Shown piece after piece: positions 52,201-64,000 of a stretch of DNA of 64,000 nucleotides. The translations under genes and the position numbers were made by a program. The notes beneath the pieces were generated by a model, which had not been told where the DNA came from, did not search any database, and saw only the letters and a list, made by a program, of their open reading frames with translations. This stretch comes from Thozetella sp. PMI_491 (lineage: Eukaryota; Ascomycota; Sordariomycetes; Chaetosphaeriales; Chaetosphaeriaceae): NCBI GenBank assembly GCA_021432635.1, contig MU270095.1:186001-250000 (forward strand). Reading direction: 5' to 3'. The first letter of the stretch is position 1, and every line of letters starts with the position of its first letter.

Positions 52201-52568
52201 AGAGTTAGCACAAACGAAGGTCCTCGGATGCGCGCCGCGCATTTTTGATGAAACCCAGGGCGTGAAAAGTACTTACCCTCTGCGTGGAGCTTCTGGCGGA
52301 TGTCCTCGACCTCCTTCAAAGCTTTGTCGGTGTTGGCCTTGAATTGCTCGCAGCGCGCCTCGGATCCGCGGATGGCCCCTTCAAGCTCGATCTCGAGATC
52401 TGATTTTTGCTGCGCAAGTGTCTCAAACTCGAGGGCCTTCGCGGCCACAGCATCAAGAACGGCCTTGACGAGGTCGACGGTGGGCTCGGTCGCGACGGCC
52501 GTGATGGTGGGCTCGGGCAGACCCAGATGCTTCGCAACGAAGCTAACATCTACGGCTGCAGCAGCCAT
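46282..52568 (-). CDS. mlp1: MLP1/TPR-type nuclear basket protein, giant coiled coil
   Basis: Exon 1 is 52568-52277 and exon 2 begins at 52193 (83-nt intron, GTAAGT, GCTAAC branch site). The frame runs to the stop at 46282, giving 2067 residues. A further 57-nt intron (46964-46908: GTAGGT, GCTAAC, AGCAG) probably lies in the tail; it keeps frame and would give 2048 residues. Residues 1-45 are a short leader (MAAAAVDVSFVAKHLGLPEP), followed by heptad-rich coiled coil to about 1750. The TPR/MLP1/MLP2 signature region is near 1075-1205. The tail (from about 1800) is Ala/Pro/Gln-rich, then RGG-rich, with a basic bipartite signal KRPRNDSEAGAGNKRQR at the end. Family members form the nuclear basket, hold mRNP surveillance and spindle-checkpoint factors and have a length near 1900-2300. 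An alternative in-frame ATG is at 52592. An RGG C-terminus suggests RNA contact (inference). Confidence 0.93.
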
Positions 52569-53544
52569 CGTGACAAAACTGCTGCTACGCAACCATAGAT
52601 GGGTGTGCTAGTCGCGCGCAAGACAGAAAGGGGGGATGGAATGGTAAGGGATTGAGCGGCTGTTTGTGGTCTATGAGATCCTGGCTCACTGTTTTCGGAA
52701 GATCTCAAAAAAGCACGGTCGCGAGGCTGCTGAATGGGCGCCAAAGTGGGGTCCCGTAGCTGCCAGGCGACGGGTTGTGGTCCAATCGAAGCAGTAGGTG
52801 TGAGTGTGTGTCATAGCTCCTTCCCCCAGCCTTCTGAATTTTGTGGAGTAGGTACGGCTGCTAGACCTCGCCAAAACCAGGGGCAGAAAGGAATGGAAAA
52901 CGAGATCGTTCCAGTCACGAGATCAGGCTGCCATTTTTGGTGCCCTTGATCCCGCTGTCTTCGGTAACAGCCTAGGGACGAACAAAGAACACAAAGAAGT
53001 ACTTGCCTTGCTGGCATGATTTAAACGTGATTGAATATGCAGACCAAAGTTGAGGTAGCTGCGACGGCGACCAGGCCGGTTGGCCAAAAGACATGGGCAA
53101 AAAAAGTCTGGCCACTCTCAAGCGATCTCCAAGACGAAAGCTGTGGCCACCCGGTGTCTCTACATTTGGAAACATTGGGTACGTTGGAGGACCAAGGGGT
53201 GTTTGTTGCTGTTCGCATTTGATCCAACCACGCTGGTGTGAGGGGGGCTCAACCTGCTAGGCAAGGAAGTCGTTGCCCCTCTCGGCTCGTCGCTCTATGT
53301 AGCCCGGGATGAAGGCTCTGGGGTATGTCTCTATGTGATCCCACAACACGCGTCCAACAACGCCCAGGCGAAACTGGGGGCATCCGCAATACACCCATAC
53401 ATCCTTGCGCTATCGCTAAGATTGGCGAGGAGTCCCAGGGGGCCTTAGCTTAAGAGAGGCCGTTTTGTCTCCTCCCCGAGACAGACGCATTCGTATCGGT
53501 ATGTTGGTGGTACAGGCATCTTATAGCCGACACAGGACAAGCCC
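52569..53544. other. Intergenic region between MLP1 and DAM1
   Basis: MLP1 and DAM1 lie in tandem on the minus strand, so this 976 nt holds the DAM1 3' end and the MLP1 promoter. No other gene is seen. Confidence 0.65.
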
Positions 53545-54318
53545 TCATCGGATCCCTCGTCCTCTCGGTCTCGCCAGCCCACTAGCTCGGGTGCCTCGCG
53601 TGCCCCCGCGCCCTCCCCTCGTAGTTCCAGTGGTTCCAGTAGTCCCACCTCTCGTAGTACCGCCTCTTGTGGATACAGTCGGTGCAGGAACTCGTGACTG
53701 CCGCGCCTTAGGCGTCTGGAACCTCGATGACTCCTTCGAAGACTGCGGGTTCTCGATAAACGACGTGTCGGTGGTCCTAATCGTAGTTAGCAACCTAAAC
53801 TGCCGCTCGGTTACTCGGTTCGTAGCTCACATAAACGTAGTCTCGCCGTCCAGCTCGCGGCCACCTCCAGGGATCCGTACATTTGCTCCTGAAGCAAGTT
53901 AGCTTCCCGCTCAGTCAAAGTCCTTGTCCTGACACTTACCAGCCTGCTCTTGCTCTTCCTGCTGCTTTGCCCGCCGGAACGATTCCGTAATTGGTCCTTC
54001 AGGGAAGTCAACGCAAAATGCGTTCATATTGAGGCCATACATGAAGCTGGCGAAGCTCTCGCTGAAGCGCGACAGGCTCTCATGCATGAGCTGGAAATGC
54101 ATCATGTTGGCCTCGAGATCAGCCATGGCATCCGAAAGCTCGGCAAAAGCGGGCTCGAAGGTATTCAGCGGAAACGATGCCTCTCCCGTCACACTTGAGC
54201 GCGCCGACTCGCGGAAGGACGAGCGCGAAGAGGGTCGGAGGGGAGTCGTCGGGCGCGATGTGCGGGTGCGGGAGTTTGACCGCTTCGCGCTCGAGTCTCG
54301 GGCTTCGTAGGAGGACAT
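53545..54318 (-). CDS. dam1: DAM1, DASH complex subunit of the outer kinetochore
   Basis: Exons 54318-53940, 53888-53831 and 53776-53545 (introns of 51 and 54 nt, both with GCTAAC branch sites) give 222 residues. The start at 54318 (MSSYEARDSS) is preferred to the ATG at 54525 because the extra 69 residues look like 5' UTR. The Dam1 core is clear at 51-112: LNTFEPAFAELSDAMADLEA, then MMHFQLMHESLSRFSESFAS, then MYGLNMNAFCVDFPEGPI. After the small second exon the protein continues TTDTSFIENPQ and SRFQTPK, motifs also found in other fungal Dam1 tails. It ends in a Gly/Thr/Arg-rich stretch. DAM1 couples kinetochores to microtubule plus ends inside the ten-subunit DASH ring, and its tail is an Aurora B target. 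The gene is divergent from the SEC14-like gene. Confidence 0.93.
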
Positions 54319-55275
54319 GGTTGGGAATCGGCCGGCTCGTGGTATATAAGTTCGATCGGCAAGCTGCACAAAGTTTGGAGTAGCTGTGGTGCGGCGTCCT
54401 GTCTTGGGCGATTGTGTTTCTGCTCGGTAGCCTCCCGCACTGTTTACATTGGGGCGGCTGCCCCGCGATACACGGAGACTCGGGTCGCGTAATTCCCTAG
54501 CGAGGGGCTGCTGTGGCTGGAGCACGTGCCCCTTACTCTACAGTGACGCAAGCTCCTGCATTTCCGCCCCGAGAAAGCCCAAGCTCCCCGACCGCAATCA
54601 CCAAGCCACCCGGCGCTAATATGGCGGGGCACTACTCGCTCGTCCTTCTCGGGTACGGACGAGCCGGGAGCCCGGAACAGCAGTTCGCAAAGACACAAAA
54701 AGAAAAAGAGGGGATTACATAAAGTCAAGCCAGCGCATGCATAGAGAGCAGACACGATCGGTGCTCGTCACTTTCTCTGCTAGTTCGACTTCTCTTAGGG
54801 TCAATGACCCCTTGACTAGGCCTCGCGTGGAAGACTAGGCCTTGCTCAGGCTCCCTCCCTTCCTCAGCACCCAAGCCTCTTCTCCCCAACACACCCTCCC
54901 TAGTGTTCGATTCTGACGCGCATTGAAATTCAAACCTTAGTCGGTCGAGCAGGCCTAGGGTTGAAACCGCTATTGCTATCACTGTCACCCTTCTCCTCAT
55001 CAGCGGCCATTGGCAGATCGGCAAACGCGTGGTTGAAATTACATAACTTCTCGCTGACATCCGGGGGCCCGAAAGCTGCGCCTCCAGCTCTCGCGCACTC
55101 TTGTCAGGGTCCGTTCCTGCATTATACACTCATCCCGCCGTCGCGCACGGAGCTGACTAAATCTCGGGCTCAGATTTCTCGCAGTCTAGCTAGCTAAGGC
55201 GCATTCGTCGGGGTCAGTGGTCGTCCCTTTGCCCCGCGTCTCCGACTTGCGACGGTCCTCTTCAGAGGCCTACTT
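54319..55275. other. Divergent promoter region between DAM1 and the SEC14-like gene
   Basis: 957 nt with no recognised gene. It contains both promoters and 5' UTRs. Upstream open frames on the minus strand continue from DAM1 but show no conserved sequence. Confidence 0.6.
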
Positions 55276-57203
<1,928 letters not shown>

Positions 57204-57527
57204 ATGGCGGCAGCGGGGACTAGATATCGCATCGGATTTCATCCTGGTCTTATAGACGGTTTCAGCTCTACACACCATTTGATAAGAAAAATAGTGGTCG
57301 GCTCCTTTGGACTATATCATCGCAAACCGCTTGCAGCAGTGATGCAAGGCACATGTGTATGAAACCTGATGTGGCCGTAATTTTTCTTTATTTTGCTCTG
57401 CGACCACCAGGGCTCTAGATGCCAGAGGTTGTTCAGTTGCCAGCTTAGCCAAGGATCCCGGCCTGTCCGGCCCTCTCTCTAGGTAGGACCCGATAGTAAT
57501 GCATGCCATGGCGTAGCGGATGATCAT
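57204..57527. other. Convergent 3' region (SEC14-like / HIT protein)
   Basis: 324 nt between two stop codons. It should contain both 3' UTRs; nothing else is seen. Confidence 0.7.
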
Positions 57528-58279
57528 CTACATCTTGGACTTGATTTCCTCGGCCAGTGCCTTCAGAACGTCCATTTCGTGCTTCTGCTGCTTCCAGCCA
57601 ATGCCCAGCCCCTCGTCCTGGTTAGGTTTGGGAATCTAGGAATACGTCAGCCATTTCACCTGGTTTAAAGAAGGGAAAGATCTAGGTCCTACCATGTGGA
57701 AGTGGACCTAAATCAAGCGTATTAGCAGATTTCAAGAGAGGAAGCTAGAATAGAGCAGTAAAGGAGAGACGCTTACATGACCGACTTCCTGGTGCGCACC
57801 CCTGCCGTTGTTCTGCAGGATGTTATACTCATTGGCACCGGTGGCCAGGACCAGCTTCTTGGCGACGGGCTAGAGAAGAAGGAGGAAGAGTCAGATCGAG
57901 GCAGTGGGCACGCTGGGAAAGGGGTCCGATCTGTACAAGGAGCTCCGTCAAGTCCTCGTCCGGGATGTCGGCGAGCTTCTCGCCGTGATACTTGGGAATC
58001 ACGAGCTGGATCGTAAACGTGTGTCAGCGCCGGGCGTCCCCAATTACCCAGAATCTTCGGTGTTCACGTACAGCGTGGCCGCGGCTCAGGGGGTTGATGT
58101 CGAGGAAGGCCAGCGTCTTGTCGCTCTCGAACAGCTTGAAGCTCGGGATGTCGCCTGCATTGCGGGGAAGCTCTGCGTTAGCGAGGGCACCGGCACCTTG
58201 ACGGGGAGCTAAGGCGACGCTTGCCCTTGATGATCTTGCAGAAGATGCAAGAAGCGCTGGACGCCATTCTGCTTGACAT
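57528..58279 (-). CDS. hnt1: HIT-family nucleotide hydrolase (HINT/HNT1-like adenosine 5'-monophosphoramidase)
   Basis: Six exons on the minus strand (58279-58225, 58154-58072, 58005-57937, 57869-57777, 57707-57693, 57635-57528) give 140 residues. Exon joins restore an uninterrupted HINT protein: CIFCKIIKGDIPSFKLFESD, AFLDINPLSRGHALVIPKYH, then EYNILQNNGRGAHQEVGHVH and FHMIPKPNQ. The catalytic HxHxHxx motif is H100, H102 and H104, and the metal-type cysteines C11 and C14 are present. The enzyme cleaves phosphoramidates of AMP. Intron 1 (58224-58155) starts GCAAGC, so it is a GC-AG intron, with a GCTAAC branch site and GCAG acceptor. Exon 5 is only 15 nt (VHFHM) and carries the nucleophilic H102. 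The other introns are 66, 67, 69 and 57 nt. An in-frame ATG at 58267 would give 136 residues. The gene is divergent from MOG1. Confidence 0.92.
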
Positions 58280-58987
58280 TGAACTACTGGGGGCAGGGAG
58301 ATACGGTGGAGTCGGAAACGATGGTTGCGCTTCTGAGCGGCTGGGTCGGGCGGGAGGAGGGGTTCGGAAGTCGTCGACAACGCGGATGCTGCTGCAGTGG
58401 AGAGCTTCCCGGCAAGTGTGCAGTGTTTGCGAGATATCTCCGAAGGCCCACTAAATGCTTCCCCTTCTGCTCCCCAGCTACAGTAGCACCCCCCTGCGCT
58501 CTCGGGGTGTCGCTTCCAGCATTCAAAGGGCTAGAGCAACGGCGACATGGTTCGCACCCATATTGCGCAGCCCTGAAAGCCCTGAAACCAGAAAAATAGA
58601 GCGTTACATGTCCCTATACCTGGTTTGCGACGGCTGGCTAACCCAACGAGCTTTCGTCCTTGCGGAGATTGCCCGTTCTCTCCCCAAGTCCTAGGACCCA
58701 GCTCCTGCCATGCCAAGGCAGGGAGGCATCCAAGCTGTAAACTGGAAAGCTGCCCCTCTTGCGTGCAGGCAGCGCCCCTCCAACCCGCTATACTACCCCG
58801 CCAGCCTCGAGGCTGGGCATCCAACGACATCATTGCCTAACAACACAATACAATACACCTCGCTCAACTTGCGCCCGCGACGAAAAATACCTCCAGAAAC
58901 CCTGCGATCCCATCGCATCGGCGCAAAGTTCGCTCGACACCTCCTCGAACCCAACACCGCCGGCTCTCGTAGCGCAAGCAGCCCAGC
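58280..58987. other. Divergent promoter region between the HIT gene and MOG1
   Basis: 708 nt with no recognised gene, holding both promoters. The MOG1 side is CA-rich (about 58840-58880), as is typical of fungal 5' UTRs. Confidence 0.6.
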
Positions 58988-59770
58988 ATGGCCCCCGGAT
59001 ACAAAACCACGCCTTTGTTTGGCGGGGCGCTCGTTTGCGACCTCCCTTCCAAGTTTACCGACGTCAGGTAGGAACCCTCCCCTCGGTGCCGCGAGGCGCC
59101 AAGAGCCCACGAACGAGCCTCGCCGCTGACAGCTGCCGTGTCGACGCGCAGCAATCTGCGCAAGGTCCCAGACAACCAGGAGGTGTGGATCGACAAGGAC
59201 GGCTTCACCAGCATCATCTTCGACATCACCGAGCGCGTGGGGCCAGATAAGTCGAGCCTCGAGCAGGATGGCCAGGCGATGACGATGCACCTGGAGGATC
59301 TGGTTGGGACCGATGCAGAGACCGTCAAGGTGTGGAACACGACCGAGACTGAGTTCTCGCGCCTCCCGTAAGTCACCGCATGCGCGTTCTGCAGGCGACG
59401 CTCCTCCTTCGGTTCGCGATGCCCCATGAACCGCCCGAGCAACGAAGCTGACCGGCGGCTCGCCCCTCGTCTTAGGGCAGAAATTTCCGCTTATACCTTG
59501 ATCGCGACCCAAACACCCAAGGTCGAGTCGAAGGAAACCTCTTCGGCCCCTGACTTCACTGCCATCATCCTAACGCTCGTGCGGCTGGAGAAAGAGAAGA
59601 CAGACATCTTGATCACGGTCAACGTGCCACACATCAAGGGAGAATACGACGAGGAAGAGGTCGACTTGGCGTTGGGGAAGCAGGGTGAGCTCATCGGCGA
59701 CGCCGTGGAATTTGCTGCCAAGATATGGGACACCTTCGAGGTGAAGGACTGGACGCTCTTTGACGCGTAA
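58988..59770 (+). CDS. mog1: MOG1, Ran-binding nuclear import factor
   Basis: Exons 58988-59067, 59152-59367 and 59476-59770 (introns of 84 and 108 nt, both phase 2) give 196 residues. The N-terminus (TTPLFGGALVCDLPSKFTDV) carries the MOG1 hallmark LFGGA and the LPxxFxDVSxLRxVPDNQEV pattern, which continues across the first splice (SNLRKVPDNQEVWID). IIFDITERV follows, and further on QTPKVE, LVRLEKEKTDILITVNVP and the C-terminal DWTLFDA. Length fits the family (about 180-220). MOG1 binds Ran in the nucleus and helps release GTP, which supports nuclear protein import. All exon joins restore the frame. The gene is convergent with the SprT-like gene. Confidence 0.95.
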
Positions 59771-60164
59771 ATTGTGCGCTTTTGATGATATAAATGCTTG
59801 ACTTCGGCGGCGTCCGAAGAGGGAAGCGGTCGCCTGCTGCAGTAGGTCGCCGGTCGAACCATCTTTGGTAGCTACACACTCGGCGAACAAGCGCCTGAAA
59901 AGGGCCTCAGGATACCATGATGACGACAACCTACCCAACGCGGATCACATGTATCGCATGAAGTTGGGACTGGATACTTTTATGACATGTATTGACGAAG
60001 CAATGTTCTATTTCCCTGCGCTCCTGATGCTCTCGCCATTACGGGTGACCGCGGCCGTGCCCACATTAGACTTGTACAGGGTTTATAAAGGGTATCAGAG
60101 TAGAAGTGTATATCATGCCATCATAAACGCTGCCGAGGAGTGGCCTGCGGGCCTCGCCAGCGGA
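59771..60164. other. Convergent 3' region (MOG1 / SprT-like gene)
   Basis: 394 nt holding two 3' UTRs. A plus-strand frame (59865-60212) crosses it and overlaps the SprT-like 3' end, but it has no ATG near its start and no domain. Confidence 0.65.
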
Positions 60165-62078
60165 TTAGCTCTCCAACGTCAAATCAACCAGGCCATCAAC
60201 GACGCTGTCTAGCTTCTTGTCGACCTGCCCCTTCGCTGCCGCCCCCTTGGTTTGGAGTTTGGGCTGGCGGGACCACTGGTCCGCCACCAGCTTCATGATC
60301 TCCTTTTGTGGGCTCTTGGGATTCTGCTCCTTCAGCACGCGCATCTGCTCCTTCATGAACTTCTGGTACTCGGTCGTCTTCCCCGCCGTGGCCCGCGGCA
60401 CCGGCTTCGTCTGCACCAGTAGGCCTTTACAGCAGCCGCAGCGGTGCCGCTCCGGGTTGATGCTCTTGGAATGGCGCTTGAAGGCGGTGCCGCACTCGGC
60501 GCACTCCCACACATACTTGAAGTCAATGTCGTATGAGTGCTTGGTCGTCACATGGATGGCCCGGCTGGCGAACGTCCGCGAGCACCGCGCAGCCCACGAC
60601 TTGAACTCCTTTCCGTGTGGGTTGTTCGTCACGCCATTGATCATGAAGTTGGCCAGGTGGCAGAACTCGTGTGCCACTACGTTGAGCAGCCGGTCCTCGT
60701 CGTCGATGACCTTCTCGGCTAGCTCGATGGACGCGTGGTGCCGGTGGGTGACCGTCACCGTCGTGCCGTCGGCCGCTCGTGTCCGCACCGTCTCGCGCTT
60801 CCAGTTAGCCCGCCCAGCCGTCGTGTTCAGCTTGTTGGTCCAGTTGAGCTTGATGCCACCCGTAGTAGCTGCCAGCCGGGAGAGCTCTCCGTTAGTGATG
60901 ACCCGGTCCAGCTCGCGCAGAAACTCCTCGGCGATGGCGTGCTTTTCCTTGCCGAATGCCTTCTTGGCCTCGCGCGCCGCGGCCGCGGCCGCCTTGGCCA
61001 CAGGCTTCTTTGGGCTAGTTGCTTTCGTGGGACTCTTCACGGCATCGGGGAAGAGGATCTTCTTGGGCGAGTGCTGGTCGTTCCAGTCGTCGACAAATTC
61101 TTGGCTCCAAAACATATCCGAGCCTGAGTGGTGTGGTGTCTCGGGGATGCGTGGGAACTTCTTGGGCGAAATCAAACCCTCTGTCCGTTTTTTGGGAGGC
61201 GTGAGCGGCGGTGTCTCCCTTTGAGACTTGGTGTTGGGACGGGGTTTGGCCGTCGCCTTGGGCGGATCTACGCCTTCGGTGCTGCCCACATTGAGGCGCG
61301 AAAAGGTCTTGGAGAGCTCATCTTCCGGAGCTTGCTTAAGGGCACGAGTGGGCTCCTGCTGCTTCTGCCTGGACCCCCCTTGCTTGTCTGATTGTGATTC
61401 CTGCAATGAGGCCTTGGATGGAGGCTCTCTCCGACGTTTCTCCTTCTTGTTAGCATCGTCGTCGAACAGAGTTTGCGTTCCTGAGCCAGATACCCCGGCC
61501 ACTGGAGGCGATGGCTTGCGCTCTCTGGGAACGAGGCGTCGGTGGGTCGGGATGCTGTCGAAGAACACCTCGGTATCCGAGTCCCCGTCGCTGACATCAA
61601 ACTCAGAATCTGAGTCGTGGAACTCGGATAAATCCTCGTCGTCCTCGTGCACTGTCGCCTCCTCCACAAACGTGATCTCTTCCCTGGCCGACATGAAGTC
61701 GTCATGGCCGTCGTCCTCCTCATCGTCCTCATTCTTAGGAGTTACTTCCACAATAGGCTGGGCCTTCCTGGCTCTTAGTTTAACCCTGGGCCCTTGCGAC
61801 TCGTCGCCTGTATTCGAATCCGCATCCTCCAGTCTTGTCGGCACCCTGGGCGCGTCTTGAGTCCATGGCTGCGATAAGGTGCGAGTGGTCGACTGACCTA
61901 ACTTCCGCCTTCGTATAGTATTGGAAGGCGTTCTCGTGAGCGACGGCTTTGCACTCGAGTTCATCTGCAGGCTAGCGGCTCCCTTTTCACGAAGCAGGCC
62001 TTTCCGCGCCAAAATCGTGTCGAGGTCTGGAAGGTCATCGTCCGATGAGTCGTCGTCAATCTTGGCCCTTCTTGCCAT
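60165..62078 (-). CDS. SprT-like metalloprotease with zinc ribbon and HMG-like C-terminus (GCNA/ACRC-type)
   Basis: An uninterrupted frame of 637 residues from ATG 62078 (MARRAKIDDDSSDDDLPDLD). An ATG seven codons earlier (62099) is also in frame. The N-terminal ~350 residues are acidic, Ser/Pro-rich and probably disordered. The SprT-like domain spans about 370-550 with the zinc-protease motif H470-E-F-C-H474 and a third histidine, H488 (NNPHGKEF). A zinc ribbon follows with C526, C529, C547 and C550. Residues about 565-605 (TEYQKFMKEQMRVLKEQNPK, then IMKLVADQWSR) look like an HMG box. Fission yeast has a protein with this SprT plus HMG layout. Animal relatives (GCNA/ACRC, Spartan) remove DNA-protein crosslinks, so a DNA-repair role in the nucleus is inferred. 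All catalytic residues appear intact. Confidence 0.87.
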   Translation of the reverse strand: MARRAKIDDDSSDDDLPDLDTILARKGLLREKGAASLQMNSSAKPSLTRTPSNTIRRRKLGQSTTRTLSQPWTQDAPRVPTRLEDADSNTGDESQGPRVKLRARKAQPIVEVTPKNEDDEEDDGHDDFMSAREEITFVEEATVHEDDEDLSEFHDSDSEFDVSDGDSDTEVFFDSIPTHRRLVPRERKPSPPVAGVSGSGTQTLFDDDANKKEKRRREPPSKASLQESQSDKQGGSRQKQQEPTRALKQAPEDELSKTFSRLNVGSTEGVDPPKATAKPRPNTKSQRETPPLTPPKKRTEGLISPKKFPRIPETPHHSGSDMFWSQEFVDDWNDQHSPKKILFPDAVKSPTKATSPKKPVAKAAAAAAREAKKAFGKEKHAIAEEFLRELDRVITNGELSRLAATTGGIKLNWTNKLNTTAGRANWKRETVRTRAADGTTVTVTHRHHASIELAEKVIDDEDRLLNVVAHEFCHLANFMINGVTNNPHGKEFKSWAARCSRTFASRAIHVTTKHSYDIDFKYVWECAECGTAFKRHSKSINPERHRCGCCKGLLVQTKPVPRATAGKTTEYQKFMKEQMRVLKEQNPKSPQKEIMKLVADQWSRQPKLQTKGAAAKGQVDKKLDSVVDGLVDLTLES

Positions 62079-64000
62079 GATGTGAGTTCGAGTTTGCACT
62101 GGTATGATGATGGGGCTTCTAGGAGACCGGAGTACGAATCTCGTCTCGCTTCATCTCATGCGGTCGGTTGAGAACGTCGGGGCAACAAGTCGATGAGATG
62201 AGTCCGTATTTGGAAGATTATCCACGCTAGGCCGTTGCTACGGGTGACGGATGGACCCGCGGTCGACCCCCGCACCCGGCCAGCCAACCGGCGCAGGCCG
62301 CCGCGGCCGCCAATCGTGCGAGGGCCAGGCAAGTACAGTACCATTAGGTACATTTCGGGGTTCTCTACAGCGCCTTAGTCCCTAGGTTCGGCACCCTAGC
62401 TTGAGGACCTGAGGACTAGGAATGCCATACCTGCTAATTGGTCTGAGGCTGGTCCCCGTACAGTACAGACGCCCAAACTCAGTAATGCTCGATTGTCTTC
62501 GGCCACTAGTAAACACAATTCCAATTCCCCAGACTACAGTCTTGCAGCTACGGTCGGGTCGTCGTTACACAAAGGCCACCCGCGACGGCGAAGCCACACA
62601 GAAGGCCCGTCATCCCCTCACCAAGAACCGGGGAGGTTCGCCTCATGTATCAAACATGTGTCAGGGACCTGTATCGGGCCAGATGCGGAGCAGGCCTGCG
62701 AGATGGGGCTATCGGCGGCCATTTTCTGCAGGCTCGGGCGCAGCAGTTTCGTCTCTATTCTCTTCGGCCCAGGGTCGTCGTCCTGTCTCCTTCGCCAGGA
62801 TCGATGCCGGGTGCAGCAAAACATCGACTGGCTCGCAGGCCGCGACACGGTGTTTCAAACATTCCACAGTCCAAGACAACGAAGCAAGCGAGGCTGCAAT
62901 ACAGACCCCGTTTGTCTGTTAGCGTGGGAATTAACAAAAGCCACTGTCTTCACACTAATTACTATTCTAATCCATAGGAAAAGTGAACCCAGATACAAGG
63001 GAGCGTAAGCTACAGGGCCGACAACGAGGGCCAAAAGGACGAACAACGAGCCTAAACGGCCAACGAGCTCATAGGGCAGATTCCTGGCTTCCTGGCCATC
63101 AAAATCTAGCCGGCCTCTGTCTCATACCAGGCCAACAAACATTCAGGGGGGTGGATTGTACGTTTCCAAAACCCAGAAGGCTCGGGAAGTGCCTGGGGTC
63201 GCCACCGCTAAGTCGGTGGTTATTCACACAGAACCTCATCCCATGGCATTCGATTGTGCTAGTGCAGTCATCTGCACCTGAAGAAGACGTGTTTGTCTGA
63301 GGCTTGGAGCATGCAGGTGGCGAACTCCCCCTTTTCCATACCTCCCAGACATGGGAAATTGAGCTCTACCCCACGAGCCCACCGTGCCACACAGACGGTT
63401 GATTGGCGAGACGCGCGGAAGGTCTCGAAGCACTCTCCGCCTCTTACGAAGCTTAATCTTCCCGCAAAATGAGCCACATCGACCCAGGTGAACGGACGCC
63501 ACGGATGATGGGATCTGCCCCTGCCCAGGCCTGGCTCCTAATTACCTCTTCCTCTCAGCAGAGATGTCGGACGCCGTTTCGTTCGGCTCTGCCTTGCGCT
63601 CGAGCAGCCATTGCCAAGGATAGCCTCCCGTCGACTAGCGCAACTTGCTCCCACCCATGATTGCCACTGATTCTGCCATTATCTTCTCCCTATCGCTCGG
63701 AGACGCTGACCGTTGTTCGTGACGTGCATGCATGCATAGCTATATTAAGCCAGTTTCCAACATAGCCGTGAACCGATGCTCTCGACATGCAGCGAAGCGC
63801 CGGGCCAACAGGCGCTGATCAGCCTAATCCCCATTTCCACCATGTCATCACCATGTGCAACATGCTATTCCCGTGGCCTCGCCTAGACTGCCGTAGCTCG
63901 ATTGCTCGCTTCCGCTGGGTTGGAGGGGGAGAAGTCATCATGGGTGCGGCGTCGCCCGTGCGTTCGAGTTCCCTGGATGGGGGGGATCGGTGGCGCTCGC
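62079..64000. other. Right-end region without a recognisable gene
   Basis: It contains the promoter of the SprT-like gene at its left end. The frames at 62422-62922 (+) and 62493-63008 (+) overlap each other and show no domain. Nothing further is supported up to the window edge. Confidence 0.5.

Noticed and set aside
54318..54525. Upstream ATG giving DAM1 a 69-residue N-terminal extension
   Set aside because: The extension is not conserved-looking, and the start at 54318 fits the usual DAM1 N-terminus.
59865..60212. Plus-strand 115-codon frame between MOG1 and the SprT-like gene
   Set aside because: It begins at a TTG, overlaps the 3' end of a certain gene on the other strand, and has no recognisable domain.

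Overview
The window looks like nuclear DNA of a filamentous ascomycete, most likely a sordariomycete (Sordariales-like; the order is inferred from protein resemblance only). The evidence is short GT-AG introns of about 50-120 nt with CTRAC-type branch points close to the acceptor, strongly GC-rich codons, and a gene set typical of filamentous fungi: a Clr5-domain protein, a PEX20-type peroxin, the DASH subunit DAM1 and an AA12-type sugar dehydrogenase. There are no operons. Genes stand alone, convergent or divergent, and most coding regions had to be assembled from exons.

Layout. Left gene block (1.6-11 kb): a Clr5-domain protein (+), a secreted, probably GPI-anchored PQQ-type sugar dehydrogenase (+), SEC13 (-) convergent with it across a CAA26 microsatellite, and a PEX20-like peroxin (+) divergent from SEC13. 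A first gene-poor stretch (11-22.3 kb) holds a 24-nt minisatellite, an interrupted minus-strand reading frame and one clear candidate decayed gene (15.04-15.87 kb). A single bZIP transcription factor gene (-) stands at 22.3-23.3 kb, with four TACGTA palindromes upstream. A second gene desert of about 23 kb (23.3-46.3 kb) is GC-rich and full of homopolymer G/C and polypurine/polypyrimidine tracts; I could not recognise a gene in it. Right gene block (46.3-62.1 kb): the nuclear-basket protein MLP1/TPR (-), DAM1 (-), a SEC14/CRAL-TRIO lipid-transfer protein (+), an HNT1-type HIT hydrolase (-), the Ran-binding import factor MOG1 (+) and a SprT-like protease with zinc ribbon and HMG-like region (-). 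The last 1.9 kb show no gene.

Working together: most genes are single-copy housekeeping functions. SEC13, MLP1 and MOG1 all belong to the nuclear pore/transport system, and DAM1 to the kinetochore, but nothing shows that they are co-regulated. The most informative details are in gene structure: a GC-AG intron plus a 15-nt microexon carrying the catalytic HIT histidine, a SEC13 start codon that forms its own coding exon, a 57-nt frame-neutral intron in the MLP1 tail, and a decayed gene whose reading frame is broken by two compensating shifts. I found no convincing new multi-gene system, no tRNA or rRNA by eye, no CRISPR array and no intact transposon.
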